The notes: a model not told the origin generated them from the sequence alone. 64,000 nucleotides of DNA from Neisseria zoodegmatis (GCF_900187305.1 NZ_LT906434.1:744001-808000); one strand, 5' to 3'. Counted from the first letter of the stretch, positions 27,967-37,102 are shown. Numbers and translations are program-made.

Positions 27967-28809
27967 ATGTTAGTTTGCAATCCCTACGAAATCATCATTC
28001 ACGGCACCACCAGCAACGGAAAAGTGTTCCGTCCGAGCGACTGGGCGGAACGGCTGTGCGGTATTTTGTCATCGTTCGACAAGGGCAACCGGCTTTCTTA
28101 TCACGAATGGGTACACCCGATTTTGGTCGATAAAATCCGTTGCGTGGCGGTGGACAAAAAGCTGGAAGAAATCAATCCGGCGATGTTCCGCTTTTTGATG
28201 GACTTTGCCGCCGACAACGATTTGCGTGTGATGGATTGCCAGTCGTTGATGGACGAACAGGCGGCGGTCAAAGAGCCGGCACAACAGCCTGCCGCACCTG
28301 CTCCGGCTGTTGAAGCTGCCGTAAAAGAAACTGCCGAAGCACAAGCCAAAGCCGATACTGATGCGGAACATAGTGTGTTGCGTGAAATCGGCGAAGAAGA
28401 AACCGCCGTCGCCTTCGCTGCTTTGAGCGTTCTGCGCACCATGCACAACGATGTTTCCCGCTTTGTCGAACAGATCAACCACTATCAGCGTCCTCAAGGC
28501 TACCGTTTGCTGGGTATTTTTGAAGAAGGTAAAACCAATGCCGTGGCCGTCTGCGGTTTCCGTGAGCAAACCAATTTAGCCAGCGGCCGCCATATCCATA
28601 TTGATGATGTGGTTACGATTCCGCAAGGACGCAGTAAAGGCTATGCCGCGCGCTTGTTGGCTGAGGTGCAGAAGATTGCCAGAGAAGCAGGTATTTCAAA
28701 AATCCATGTGCAGTCGGATGTCGGCAGTGAACGCACTCCGGCTCACCGCTTGTATTTTGAAAGCGGTTTTGAAATCGACGCCTTCCATTTTGTGTGCAAA
28801 GTAGATTAA
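27967..28809 (+). CDS. DUF3579 domain fused to GNAT acetyltransferase
   Basis: The N-terminal part (about 1-95) matches DUF3579: IIIHGTTSNGKVFRPSDWAE, the VHPILVDKIRCVAVDKKLEE segment and FLMDFAADNDLRVMDC. An Ala/Pro/Glu-rich linker (about 98-140) joins it to a GNAT domain with VTIPQGRSKGYAARLLAEV (acetyl-CoA loop) and HRLYFESGFEID. Substrate unknown. I chose ATG 27967; a GTG at 27955 would add four residues. A TATAAT box near 27869 may be its promoter. A small lipoprotein gene follows 10 bp later. Confidence 0.8.
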   Translation: MLVCNPYEIIIHGTTSNGKVFRPSDWAERLCGILSSFDKGNRLSYHEWVHPILVDKIRCVAVDKKLEEINPAMFRFLMDFAADNDLRVMDCQSLMDEQAAVKEPAQQPAAPAPAVEAAVKETAEAQAKADTDAEHSVLREIGEEETAVAFAALSVLRTMHNDVSRFVEQINHYQRPQGYRLLGIFEEGKTNAVAVCGFREQTNLASGRHIHIDDVVTIPQGRSKGYAARLLAEVQKIAREAGISKIHVQSDVGSERTPAHRLYFESGFEIDAFHFVCKVD

Positions 28810-28819
28810 GGAATTCGAG

Positions 28820-28951
28820 ATGAAAACAGTTTATCTGACCATGCTTGCCGTATTGTTGGCTGCGTGCGCCCAGTCCGGCTCGGGGCAGCAGGAAATATAC
28901 GGAGAAATCAAAGGCGGTGTGGAAACATCGCATACCCGTACAAGCCATTAA
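28820..28951 (+). CDS. Small lipoprotein, 43 residues
   Basis: An ATG with AAGGAA upstream starts 10 bp after the GNAT gene. The product has a lipoprotein signal (MKTVYLTMLAVLLAAC, lipobox LAAC, Cys 16) and a short polar mature part of 28 residues ending in HTRTSH. It is not a known functional family. It is likely co-transcribed with the GNAT gene and followed by a DUS terminator. Confidence 0.75.
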   Translation: MKTVYLTMLAVLLAACAQSGSGQQEIYGEIKGGVETSHTRTSH

Positions 28952-28966
28952 GTCTATTAAGTAAAG

Positions 28967-29009
28967 AAGGCCGTCTGAAAGCTCACCAAGTTTGCTTTCA
29001 GACGGCCTT
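28967..29009 (+). terminator. DUS hairpin behind the small lipoprotein gene
   Basis: AAGGCCGTCTGAAAGC pairs with GCTTTCAGACGGCCTT, with an 11 bp loop, just after the small lipoprotein stop. Confidence 0.75.
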
Positions 29010-29070
29010 AATCGTTTTAGGCTTGGAAAAACAACGAAGCAGGCATGATTGCTTTTGTTTCCCCATATGA

Positions 29071-29114
29071 AAAAATCCTCCGAACACATTCTGTACAAGA
29101 AGCATTCGGAGGAT
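29071..29114 (-). terminator. Terminator behind the RTX/PKPE gene
   Basis: The stem ATCCTCCGAA / TTCGGAGGAT is followed by a T-run on the minus strand, about 65 bp after the stop. It carries no DUS. Confidence 0.8.
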
Positions 29115-29180
29115 GGTTTTATGTGTCATACAGGTTGTCGCGGATAAAGATTTCAACCTGCATGTTTATTCAACAAAAAC

Positions 29181-30683
29181 TTAGATAATGCCTTCGTTAT
29201 TGGTCGGCAGGGCAGCGGTATCGTAGCTGGCTGTTGCGTAGCCGGTGTCAACGCCTTGTGCGCTCAAGGCTTTGTCGATAGCTGCGGAATCCCACACGCT
29301 GCCGTCGTCGAAGTTGAATTCTTCGATACGGTAGGCAGAGCTTTCAAACCATTTCACAACAGTCAGAATGTCCGACTCATTGGCTTTGATGGTCAAGTCG
29401 TTACCGTTACGGCTGAATTCCAGATCGGAAGACTGCAAGCCGTGCCAGAATTCGATGACGTCGTGGTTGCCGGCAGTCGTGTCGTAATCGCAGATCACGT
29501 CTTTGTCGTAACCTTTATTGAACACATAAGTATCGTTGCCGAGCCCGCCTTCAAGGTAGTCGTCGCCGCCACAGCCGTCAAGCCAGTCGTTGCCACCTTT
29601 ACCGATTAAGCGGTCATTACCATCCAAACCTCTTAATTCGTTATTGCCGCCGTTACCGATAATTTCGTTGTCTAAATCATTACCGGTGCCGTTCAGATTA
29701 CCTTTGCCCATCAGAATCAGGTTTTCCACATTGTCCGGCAGCTCATAGTCGATATAAGTGCGAACTGTATCTACGCCTTCTCCTTTCAGCTCGATAACTT
29801 GGTCGCCGGCTTGCTCAACCATATAAACATCATTGCCGTGGTTGCCGCGCATGATGTCATTGCCTAAGCCGCCATTGAGGTAGTCGTTACCGTTTTCACC
29901 AAACAAGGTGTCATTGCCTTCTTGGCCGTAGAGCGTATCACCGTTGTTGCCACCATAAATGATGTCATCGCCACCTTTTCCGTAGATCACATCGGGGCCG
30001 CCGCGACCTTCGATAATGTCGCCGTGTTGTGTGCCATAGATGGTGTCTTTTTTGTCGGTACCGATAATTCTGCCGTCAATGATATTGCCCGGATTTTTAT
30101 CAATGCCGCCAAAGCTGTTATCCGGATTGGAATTGTTGTCTTTGCAATCTACACAATCATCGGGTTTCGGCTCAGGCTTCGGCTCAGGCTTCGGCTCAGG
30201 CTTCGGCTCAGGCTTCGGCTCAGGCTTCGGCTCAGGCTTCGGCTCAGGCTTCGGCTCAGGTTTCGGTTCAGGTTTCGGTTCAGGTTTCGGTTCAGGTTTC
30301 GGTTCAGGTTTCGGCTCAGGTTTCGGCTCAGGTTTCGGCTCAGGTTTCGGCTCAGGTTTCGGCTCAGGTTTCGGCTCAGGTTTCGGCTCAGGTTTCGGCT
30401 CAGGTTTCGGCTCAGGTTTCGGTTGGGGTTTTTGCTCGGGAACCCAGCCGCCTTTGCTGTCGTCATCCCAATCAGGTTTGGGTTGAGGTTTAGGTTGTGG
30501 TTTGGGATATGGTTTCAAAGGCGGGTAGTAAGCATCGGGGAAGCAGTCAAGCCAACTGCCTTTTTTCCCTTTTTCTCCCTTTCCTTTGCCTTTGCTGCCA
30601 CCTTTACCGCCCCACCCGTATCCGTAATAGCCGCCGTGTCCGGGTTGGAAGGTATAACCGTAATAAGAATGACTGTAACTCAT
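29181..30683 (-). CDS. RTX-type calcium-binding protein with a Pro-Lys-Pro-Glu repeat stalk
   Basis: The 500-residue protein has three parts. Residues 1-75 are Gly/Tyr/Lys-rich ([13 protein letters not shown]). About 75-175 is a (PKPE)n tract encoded by 21 exact-length 12 bp units. After one CVDC pair come RTX nonapeptide repeats ([18 protein letters not shown] and others, about 205-395), which bind calcium, and an FrpC-like end ([20 protein letters not shown]). There is no signal peptide; RTX proteins usually leave by a type I system using a C-terminal signal. No exporter genes are nearby. Function unknown: adhesin, bacteriocin-like or surface protein are all possible. Confidence 0.85.
   Translation of the reverse strand: MSYSHSYYGYTFQPGHGGYYGYGWGGKGGSKGKGKGEKGKKGSWLDCFPDAYYPPLKPYPKPQPKPQPKPDWDDDSKGGWVPEQKPQPKPEPKPEPKPEPKPEPKPEPKPEPKPEPKPEPKPEPKPEPKPEPKPEPKPEPKPEPKPEPKPEPKPEPKPEPKPEPKPEPKPEPKPDDCVDCKDNNSNPDNSFGGIDKNPGNIIDGRIIGTDKKDTIYGTQHGDIIEGRGGPDVIYGKGGDDIIYGGNNGDTLYGQEGNDTLFGENGNDYLNGGLGNDIMRGNHGNDVYMVEQAGDQVIELKGEGVDTVRTYIDYELPDNVENLILMGKGNLNGTGNDLDNEIIGNGGNNELRGLDGNDRLIGKGGNDWLDGCGGDDYLEGGLGNDTYVFNKGYDKDVICDYDTTAGNHDVIEFWHGLQSSDLEFSRNGNDLTIKANESDILTVVKWFESSAYRIEEFNFDDGSVWDSAAIDKALSAQGVDTGYATASYDTAALPTNNEGII
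30163..30414 (-). repeat. 21 tandem copies of a 12 bp unit encoding Pro-Lys-Pro-Glu
   Basis: On the plus strand the units read GGYTTCGGYTCA. They fall into blocks: one GGTTTCGGCTCA, seven GGCTTCGGCTCA (30175-30258), four GGTTTCGGTTCA (30259-30306), nine GGTTTCGGCTCA (30307-30414), then a degenerate 22nd. Unit length is a multiple of three, so copy-number change would lengthen or shorten the stalk without a frameshift. Confidence 0.95.
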
Positions 30684-31177
30684 TTTAATCTCCCAAAAGG
30701 TTTCGTTGTTAAATCATTTACTTCAATAAAATTGCTTTGAAAGTAAATGACGGAATTTGTATTTTGATTCTAACGTTAAACTTCTTTTGCAAAGATTGAT
30801 TTCATTCAAATGGTGGATTTCGTGGTCTAATGGCAATGTGTTAACCGTTATAAATATTTCGATATTAATATTATGCCTAATGTTTAGTTGATGGGCATAG
30901 AATACCTGTGTGAAGCATTACAAAAATAAACATTAAATTAATGTAATTTATAGATAATTTAATTATTTTTTGAATTTCATTTTTCGTTGAATTTGAAAAT
31001 CAGCTTCGAAATATGAATATAGAATAATATAAATAATCATGCAATTATTTTTAATCGAATGACATAATCAATATGCATTTTAATGGGATTTTTTACATTT
31101 ATATAAATCATTTCCCGTTGGAAAGTCGTGCTTAAAAAATGTACAATCCGTGTTTTGCAGAAAACGGCTCTTTTTGA
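30684..31177. other. Divergent AT-rich region between the RTX gene and dusB
   Basis: This 494 bp stretch has very low GC and no gene. It carries the dusB promoter at its end and must carry the RTX gene promoter. Other than the dusB promoter I see no defined site. Confidence 0.5.
31118..31147 (+). promoter_or_regulatory. Promoter of dusB-fis
   Basis: TTGGAA (31118-31123) and TACAAT (31142-31147) are 18 bp apart, with dusB starting about 25 bp after the expected transcription start. Confidence 0.65.
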
Positions 31178-32176
31178 ATGTATATCGGCGCTTATTCCAT
31201 TGACACACCTATTGCGCTTGCTCCGATGGCAGGTATTACTGACAAACCTTTTCGGCGCTTATGCCGTGAATATGGGGCGGGTTGGGCTGTGGGCGAGATG
31301 CTGAACAGTGATCCGACTTTGCGGCAAACCCGTAAAACGCTCCGTCGCAGTGATTTTGAAGGTGAAAAAGGCGTTGTGGCCGTTCAGATCGCCGGTAATG
31401 ATCCTGCGCAGATGGCGGAGGCGGCGCGATATAACGTGGAGCAGGGCGCCCAAGTGGTGGATATCAACATGGGTTGTCCGGCGAAGAAGGTGTGTAATGT
31501 ATTGGCCGGCAGTGCATTGCTGCAAAACGAACCGCTGGTGGCTGATATTCTGCATGCCGTAGTGAAGGCGGTTGATGTGCCGGTCACCTTGAAAACCCGT
31601 TTGGGCTGGCATGACGAGCATAAAAATATTCTAACGGTTGCCCGCATCGCTGAAGATGCCGGTATTGCGGCGATTGCCATTCATGGCCGTACACGCACGC
31701 AGATGTATAAAGGCGAGGCAGAGTATGATTTGATTGCCGAGGCTAAAGGCCGTCTGAATATACCCGTGTGGGTGAATGGTGATATTATCGCGCCGCAAAA
31801 AGCTGCCGAGGTGTTGAAGCAGACCGGAGCGGACGGCATCATGATAGGCCGCGGTGCGCAAGGCCGGCCGTGGTTGTTTCGCGATTTGAAATATTTTGCC
31901 GAACACGGTTGCTTGCCCGAAGCACTGACTGTGCAGGAATGTAGCGAAACCGTATTACGCCATATCCGCGATATGCATGATTTTTATGGAGAGCGCGACG
32001 GCGTACGTATTGCGCGCAAGCATATCGGCTGGTACATCGGAGCCATGCCGGGAGGAGAAACTGCGCGCAGGGAGATTAATCAAACCGACAGCGCGGCAGA
32101 GCAATATGACATGGTTGCCCGTTTTCTCGAACAATTAAAAGACCATACCGACAGTTGGACGTGCAGCTACCGTTGA
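31178..32176 (+). CDS. dusB: tRNA-dihydrouridine synthase B
   Basis: DusB uses FMN and NADPH to reduce uridine to dihydrouridine in tRNA D-loops. The protein (332 residues) starts with APMAGITDKPFRRLCREYGA, has the catalytic-Cys motif NMGCPAKKVCN and the phosphate-binding IMIGRGAQGRPWLF. It is followed by fis with 54 bp between, the conserved dusB-fis operon. Confidence 0.97.
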   Translation: MYIGAYSIDTPIALAPMAGITDKPFRRLCREYGAGWAVGEMLNSDPTLRQTRKTLRRSDFEGEKGVVAVQIAGNDPAQMAEAARYNVEQGAQVVDINMGCPAKKVCNVLAGSALLQNEPLVADILHAVVKAVDVPVTLKTRLGWHDEHKNILTVARIAEDAGIAAIAIHGRTRTQMYKGEAEYDLIAEAKGRLNIPVWVNGDIIAPQKAAEVLKQTGADGIMIGRGAQGRPWLFRDLKYFAEHGCLPEALTVQECSETVLRHIRDMHDFYGERDGVRIARKHIGWYIGAMPGGETARREINQTDSAAEQYDMVARFLEQLKDHTDSWTCSYR

Positions 32177-32230
32177 GGCCGTCTGAAATCATCAGGCCGA
32201 AAATGAATAATAAATAATAAAGACATTGTT

Positions 32231-32476
32231 ATGAAACAGAATATTCCCGACATAGCTCATTGTATCGAGCAAAATCTGAAGCAGTATTTTCATGACCTGA
32301 ATGGAGAAACACCCTGTGCGGTTTACGATATGGTACTGCATCAGGTTGAAAAACCTTTGCTGGAGTGCGTGATGGCCGAATGCGGCGGCAACCAGTCGAA
32401 GGCTGCTGCCGTGTTGGGGCTGAACCGCAATACTCTGCGTAAGAAGCTGGTGCAACACGGATTATTGGAACAATAA
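32231..32476 (+). CDS. fis: Fis family nucleoid-associated protein
   Basis: Fis bends DNA and regulates rRNA and other growth-linked promoters. The 81-residue protein has the C-terminal helix-turn-helix GGNQSKAAAVLGLNRNTLRK. It is shorter than E. coli Fis (98), as in other beta-proteobacteria. Its place after dusB supports the call. Confidence 0.93.
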   Translation: MKQNIPDIAHCIEQNLKQYFHDLNGETPCAVYDMVLHQVEKPLLECVMAECGGNQSKAAAVLGLNRNTLRKKLVQHGLLEQ

Positions 32477-32667
32477 AGATGAATCGTGGCCGTCTGAAAA
32501 TCATGGCGGTCATTTTGCGTTTATATATATGAAATGATGAGGGAATTGCTCTAGTGTCAGCTTGACAGATTAAGAAGCCATACTCGTCAGCAATCCCATC
32601 AACAAAGACTTTTTGGCACGACATATCATTTATTCAAACAGTGATTTTTCATAATTAAGGAACCGAA

Positions 32668-34245
32668 ATGGCAACTGTAAAACGCGCCCTGATCAGCTTG
32701 TCCGACAAAACAGGCGTTATCGAATTTGCCCAAGCCTTAAACAAGCTTGGCGTGGAAATCCTTTCTACCGGCGGCACGGCCAAAATGCTGGCCGATGCCG
32801 GCGTGCCCGTGATTGAAGTGGCCGACTATACCGGCTTCCCCGAAATGCTCGACGGCCGTGTGAAAACGCTGCACCCGAAAATTCACGGCGGTATTCTCGG
32901 TCGCCGTGATTTAGACGAACACGTTGCCAAAATGAAAGAGCACGATATCGGCAATATCGATTTGGTATGCGTGAACCTCTATCCGTTTGCCGCAACCATT
33001 GCCAAACCCGGCTGCACACTGGAAGACGCAATTGAAAACATCGACATCGGCGGCCCGACCATGGTGCGCTCCGCAGCGAAAAACTGGAAACATGTAGCCA
33101 TCGTAACCGACAACGGCGATTTCCAAGCCGTTATCGAAGAGCTGCAAAACCAGAACGGCACATTGAGCGACAAAACCCGTTTCAACCTTTCGCGCAAAGC
33201 CTTCAGCCATACCGCCCAATACGACGGCATGATTTCCAATTATCTGACCAGCGTGTCGGATGAAAAATTATCAGGCGAGCCTGAAATCGGCGAGTTTCCT
33301 GCGCAGTTCAACCAAAGCTGGATAAAAGTTCAAGAAATGCGTTACGGCGAAAACCCGCATCAACATGCTGCTTTTTACCGCGACGTTTATCCTGCCGCCG
33401 GTAGCTTGAGCGCCTACAACCAATTGCAAGGCAAAGAATTGTCTTACAACAACATTGCCGATGCCGATGCCGCATGGGAAGCTGTTAAAGCATTCGAGCA
33501 ACCGGCTTGCGTGATTGTAAAACATGCCAACCCTTGCGGCGTTGCCGTGGCCGATTCGCCCCTGAATGCCTATAAGTTGGCTTTTGCTACCGATACCACC
33601 AGCGCTTTCGGCGGCATTATTGCGTTTAACCGTGAAGTCGATGCCGACACCGTAGAAGCGGTAACCGGCCAGTTCCTCGAAGTATTGATGGCGCCTAAAT
33701 TTACCGACAAAGCCAAAGAAATCATCGCCGCCAAGAAAAACGTGCGCGTGTTGGAAGTGCCTCTGCTGGCCGGCTCTAACCGTTTCGAGTTGAAGCGTGT
33801 CGGCGGCGGTTTGTTGGTTCAAACCCCCGATATCCACCGCATCAAGCGCGAAGATTTGAAAGTAGTGTCCAAACGCCAGCCGACAGAGCAAGAATGGCAG
33901 GATTTGATGTTTGTGTGGAATGTAGCCAAATTTGTGAAATCCAACGCCATCGTATTCGGCAAGGGCGGTCAGACTTACGGCATCGGCGCGGGCCAAATGA
34001 GCCGTGTCGATTCCACCCGCATTGCCGCGCGTAAAGCCCAAGACGGCGGTTTTGACCTCAATGGCGCCTGCGCAGCTTCAGACGCATTCTTCCCGTTCCG
34101 TGATGGCGTAGATGTGATTGCCGAACAAGGTATCAAAGCGATTATTCATCCCGGCGGCTCGATGCGCGATGAAGAAGTATTTGCCGCCGCAGACGAGCAT
34201 GGCATCGCCATGGTGCTGACCGGCGTGCGTCATTTCCGCCATTAA
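32668..34245 (+). CDS. purH: Bifunctional AICAR transformylase / IMP cyclohydrolase
   Basis: PurH performs the last two steps of de novo purine synthesis, from AICAR to IMP. The N-terminal IMP cyclohydrolase (about 1-200: [42 protein letters not shown]) and the C-terminal transformylase ([23 protein letters not shown], the [16 protein letters not shown] loop) are intact. Length 525 residues. Single gene, DUS terminator behind. Confidence 0.98.
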   Translation: MATVKRALISLSDKTGVIEFAQALNKLGVEILSTGGTAKMLADAGVPVIEVADYTGFPEMLDGRVKTLHPKIHGGILGRRDLDEHVAKMKEHDIGNIDLVCVNLYPFAATIAKPGCTLEDAIENIDIGGPTMVRSAAKNWKHVAIVTDNGDFQAVIEELQNQNGTLSDKTRFNLSRKAFSHTAQYDGMISNYLTSVSDEKLSGEPEIGEFPAQFNQSWIKVQEMRYGENPHQHAAFYRDVYPAAGSLSAYNQLQGKELSYNNIADADAAWEAVKAFEQPACVIVKHANPCGVAVADSPLNAYKLAFATDTTSAFGGIIAFNREVDADTVEAVTGQFLEVLMAPKFTDKAKEIIAAKKNVRVLEVPLLAGSNRFELKRVGGGLLVQTPDIHRIKREDLKVVSKRQPTEQEWQDLMFVWNVAKFVKSNAIVFGKGGQTYGIGAGQMSRVDSTRIAARKAQDGGFDLNGACAASDAFFPFRDGVDVIAEQGIKAIIHPGGSMRDEEVFAAADEHGIAMVLTGVRHFRH

Positions 34246-34264
34246 TTATTGGTTTTGATGAATG

Positions 34265-34299
34265 TGAGGCCGTCTGAAAACTATTTTCAGACGGCCTCA
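34265..34299 (+). terminator. DUS hairpin behind purH
   Basis: A perfect 16 bp inverted repeat (TGAGGCCGTCTGAAAA / TTTTCAGACGGCCTCA), 3 bp loop. Confidence 0.85.
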
Positions 34300-34463
34300 T
34301 TGTTATCATGCGTAATCATATAGAGCACATATCAAATTGCCTGCTCAAGCTGGTAAAGAGTAAATATTTTGACCCCGTTGTGAGCCGTATCTGCTTTATT
34401 GCGTTAGACACAACATTTATCAGGATTCTTTCATAGAAAAACACCTAACTTTTAAAAACAAGC

Positions 34464-34493
34464 TTGAAATGAAATCGATTTTTGTGGTATAAA
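34464..34493 (+). promoter_or_regulatory. Promoter of rpmB-rpmG
   Basis: TTGAAA (34464-34469) and TATAAA (34488-34493) are 18 bp apart, 37 bp before the rpmB ATG. Confidence 0.7.
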
Positions 34494-34529
34494 TCGCGTT
34501 TTACCATTTTAGAAGTTTGGAGACTAACC

Positions 34530-34763
34530 ATGGCACGAGTTTGCAAAGTGACCGGTAAGCGCCCGATGTCTGGCAATAACGTATCACACGCCAACAACAA
34601 AACCAAACGTCGTTTTTTGCCTAACTTGCAATCACGTCGTTTTTGGGTAGAAAGTGAAAACCGCTGGGTTCGCCTGCGCGTATCCAACGCTGCATTGCGC
34701 ACCATCGACAAAGTAGGCATTGACGTTGTATTGGCCGAAATGCGCGCCCGCGGCGAAGCTTAA
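34530..34763 (+). CDS. rpmB: 50S ribosomal protein L28
   Basis: L28 is a large-subunit protein. Start at 34530 ([20 protein letters not shown]) gives 77 residues, the standard length; the frame opens earlier at 34482 but inside the promoter. A TTGGAG site precedes the ATG. rpmG follows after 31 bp. Confidence 0.97.
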   Translation: MARVCKVTGKRPMSGNNVSHANNKTKRRFLPNLQSRRFWVESENRWVRLRVSNAALRTIDKVGIDVVLAEMRARGEA

Positions 34764-34794
34764 TTTAAATATATTTTGATTAAGGAATACTGCA

Positions 34795-34950
34795 ATGCGC
34801 GATAAAATCAAACTGGAATCAAGTGCAGGTACTGGTCACTTTTACACCACTACCAAAAACAAACGCACCATGCCCGGCAAACTGGAAATCAAAAAATTTG
34901 ACCCGGTAGCCCGTAAGCATGTTATGTACAAAGAAACCAAACTGAAATAA
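34795..34950 (+). CDS. rpmG: 50S ribosomal protein L33
   Basis: L33 is a 51-residue large-subunit protein ([20 protein letters not shown], ending YKETKLK). It lacks the four zinc-binding cysteines, so it is the zinc-independent form. AAGGAA lies ahead of the ATG. It is the second gene of rpmB-rpmG. Confidence 0.96.
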   Translation: MRDKIKLESSAGTGHFYTTTKNKRTMPGKLEIKKFDPVARKHVMYKETKLK

Positions 34951-34974
34951 ACAGTCGGTTTTTTGTAAGTAAGG

Positions 34975-35007
34975 AAAAAAGCTTTCGTATTTTGCGAAGG
35001 CTTTTTT
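34975..35007 (+). terminator. Terminator behind rpmG
   Basis: The stem AAAAAAGCTTTCG / CGAAGGCTTTTTT, with one G-T pair and a T-run, lies about 25 bp after the rpmG stop. Confidence 0.85.
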
Positions 35008-35348
35008 ATATTTTGATTTGGGGAGTTGGGGAAGTATTGGGTAAAAGCTGCTGCAAGGGCAGGGGAAACGTTTGTTCAATCAATAAAGATTTCAAAATAT
35101 CCGCAACTGCAAAAGTTGTTTGTTGTCTGGAAAGTATTTCGTTAAAACCCGCTTGGCCGAGTTTTTACGAAACTCATAAAGTTCGTTTTCAGACGGCCTC
35201 AAGCTCTTTAAAGTTTGCTTTGGTATGTATCGAGATTTTTCAAAGGTTTCAGGTGGATGATTTATCTGCCTTCTATCAGTGAATCCGGCGATTAAATACA
35301 GCTGAGGCTTCCGAATTTTGTGTATAAGGAAGCCTTAGTTTGTACGTC
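35008..35348. other. Non-coding stretch between rpmG and pyrI
   Basis: It holds one reverse DUS near 35187 with a degenerate partner upstream, and a weak hairpin near 35305-35340 (GAGGCTTCC and GGAAGCCTT) that could end pyrI on the minus strand. A 96-codon frame here has no recognisable product. Confidence 0.45.
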
Positions 35349-35807
35349 TTATGTCTCAGTTACAAATTCGCGGGAATAAGTTTTTTCACAGTAGTGGCAT
35401 TTCAGCTTGGTTTGACCGCCACTGTTTTTCACATAAAAACGGCTTTTTACCGGCTCCCCGTGGCTGGCGCAGTTGGGGTTGGGGCAGCGGAATACTTCGC
35501 TGATTGTATCAGGTAGGCTCAAATGCCTTTTTTCTACTACCTGAAAGCGTTCGATAACGTTTACTGTGGCTTCCGGTGCGAATAAGGCCAAGCGGTTAGA
35601 TTCTTTTTCATTCAAATGAATGCCTGAAATTTTGATGATGTCTTTGCTGCCGTGAGTTTTACTGGGGAGGTTGAAGCCTACGGTGACTGCATTGCCGGGA
35701 TGCAGCAGCTTAAACTGGCGCAGAATCGCCAAGCCTTTGCCTGCCGGAATATGGTCGATTACTGTGCCGTTTTCAATCGCTTCTACGCTGTATTGTTTTT
35801 TTTCCAT
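35349..35807 (-). CDS. pyrI: Aspartate carbamoyltransferase regulatory chain
   Basis: PyrI confers CTP/ATP allostery on the catalytic chain PyrB. From ATG 35807 ([20 protein letters not shown], with a GGAG site) it has 152 residues. The C-terminal zinc site is intact: CPNPNC and CHYC. It starts 10 bp after the pyrB stop. Confidence 0.96.
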   Translation of the reverse strand: MEKKQYSVEAIENGTVIDHIPAGKGLAILRQFKLLHPGNAVTVGFNLPSKTHGSKDIIKISGIHLNEKESNRLALFAPEATVNVIERFQVVEKRHLSLPDTISEVFRCPNPNCASHGEPVKSRFYVKNSGGQTKLKCHYCEKTYSREFVTET

Positions 35808-35817
35808 GTTCGGCTCC

Positions 35818-36738
35818 TCAAACTTCTTCATTCAGAATCAACGATAAAATCGCCATGCGCGCATAAACGCCGTTGGTGGCTTGCTCGAAATAATAAGCAT
35901 AAGGTGTGCTGTCTACATTGGGGTGGATTTCATCGATGCGCGGCAGCGGATGCAGAATGCGCAGGTTTTCTTTTGCGTTGCCGAGCATAGAGGCATCAAG
36001 ATTGAATTTGCCTTGAATCTTGGAAAACTCCTGTTCGTCGAAGCGTTCCCGTTGTACCCGGGTCATATAGAGAATGTCTGCCCATTCGATAGCGGCTTCC
36101 AAAGAGGGCAGAATTTGGTATGCGCAGCCTGCTTCGTCTAATTCTTCGGTAATGTAGGCGGGCATGGCTAAGCTTGGCGGTGACACAAAGGCAAATTCGC
36201 AACCCCAACGCTTCAATGCTTGTGCCAAAGAATGCACGGTGCGGCCGTATTTCAAATCGCCGCACATGGCGACTTTGAGATTGTTCAGACGGCCTTGGGT
36301 CTCATAAATCGTTACCAAATCCAAAAGGGTTTGGCTCGGATGCTGGTTGGTGCCGTCGCCGGCGTTGATAACGGGCACGCTGGAAAATTCGGCCAACACG
36401 CGTGCGGCGCCGTCTTTAGGGTGGCGCTGGATAATCGCATCGGTGTAGCTGGAGATAATCCGTGCCGTATCAGCCAGAGTTTCTCCTTTTTTGGCGCTGG
36501 TGTTGGCGCCGTCGGCAAAGCCGATCACTTTACCGCCTAAGCGTTGGACGGCGGTTTCGAATGAGAGGCGGGTTCGGGTTGAAGGTTCAAAAAAACACGA
36601 ACCGATTAATTTGTCTTTAAGCAAATCCGTGCGTGGTTCGGCTTTGAGCTTGAGGGCGGTGTGCAGCAGCAATTCAAGCTGGGGCGTACTTAAATCGGAG
36701 ATGGAAATGACATTTTGACGATAAAGCAAATTGGGCAT
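35818..36738 (-). CDS. pyrB: Aspartate carbamoyltransferase catalytic chain
   Basis: PyrB condenses carbamoyl phosphate with aspartate, the committed step of pyrimidine synthesis. The carbamoyl-phosphate motif STRTRLSFE and the downstream [12 protein letters not shown] and HPLPRIDEI are intact. Start at 36738 ([13 protein letters not shown]) has an AAGGAA site and gives 306 residues. An attenuator hairpin lies just upstream. A DUS is inside the gene near 36283. Confidence 0.97.
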   Translation of the reverse strand: MPNLLYRQNVISISDLSTPQLELLLHTALKLKAEPRTDLLKDKLIGSCFFEPSTRTRLSFETAVQRLGGKVIGFADGANTSAKKGETLADTARIISSYTDAIIQRHPKDGAARVLAEFSSVPVINAGDGTNQHPSQTLLDLVTIYETQGRLNNLKVAMCGDLKYGRTVHSLAQALKRWGCEFAFVSPPSLAMPAYITEELDEAGCAYQILPSLEAAIEWADILYMTRVQRERFDEQEFSKIQGKFNLDASMLGNAKENLRILHPLPRIDEIHPNVDSTPYAYYFEQATNGVYARMAILSLILNEEV

Positions 36739-36754
36739 TGTATTTCCTTTTTCC

Positions 36755-36781
36755 ATAAAAAAGCCCGTGTACAATACGGGC
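36755..36781 (-). promoter_or_regulatory. pyrBI attenuator
   Basis: On the minus strand GCCCGT-ATTGTAC-ACGGGC is directly followed by six T, a complete Rho-independent terminator located about 19 bp before the pyrB ATG and downstream of a possible promoter (-10 GATAAT at 36889-36884). A frame starting at 36854 reads through the hairpin and ends inside pyrB at 36690, as the PyrL leader does in E. coli. This supports UTP-sensed attenuation. Confidence 0.7.
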
Positions 36782-36900
36782 GCGATATGTGGGGAACGGC
36801 AAAACCGCTGCGGCTGGCAGCACGATTAAGGTTGTGCAGCATCAAAATAAACATGGCGGTTTTACGGTTGTTTGATTTGCGCAATTATCGCATAAACCAA

Positions 36901-36931
36901 AGGCCGTCTGAAAAAATATTTCAGACGGCCT
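36901..36931. repeat. DUS inverted pair upstream of the pyrB leader
   Basis: AGGCCGTCTGAAA and TTTCAGACGGCCT form a hairpin, overlapping the place where a -35 box for pyrB would lie. Confidence 0.7.
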
Positions 36932-36959
36932 TTGGTACTTTAGGTTGGCTTCACTAGAT

Positions 36960-37102
36960 GAGATCTTTGCAAAACCCTCATCTGCGGCGCATTTCTGCGT
37001 TGTGCGCTGCTCGCTCGTTTGCCTATCTATATGATATGTCTGCACTCACTGTGCTGCTACGCCTTGAACTACATCTACATCTGAGGATTTTGCAAAGGCT
37101 TC
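36960..37102. mobile_element. MITE-like element with IS5/IS1106-type ends, copy 1
   Basis: The left end GAGATCTTTGCAAAACCCTC and the inverted right end GAAGCCTTTGCAAAATCCTC match at 16 of 20 bases. The core is closely similar to 54106-54247. CTTTGCAAAA ends of this kind are known from neisserial IS5-group elements. No transposase is encoded, so movement would need one in trans. CTAG is found just outside each end and could be a target duplication. Confidence 0.7.

Noticed and set aside
30163..30414. Possible CRISPR array
   Set aside because: The 12 bp units are directly tandem with no spacers and encode protein.
29922..30740. 272-codon and 148-codon frames on the plus strand across the RTX gene (Arg-Leu-Arg-Phe or Gly-Ser-Gly-Phe repeats)
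   Set aside because: They are antisense shadows. A 12 bp repeat without stops in any frame keeps all frames open; the minus-strand frame alone has RTX domains, start site and terminator.
34992..35282. 96-codon frame behind rpmG
   Set aside because: It begins inside the terminator, crosses a DUS and resembles no protein.
36960..37102. Correia repeat (neisserial NEMIS)
   Set aside because: Correia elements begin with TATAG-type ends; this element has CTTTGCAAAA ends instead.
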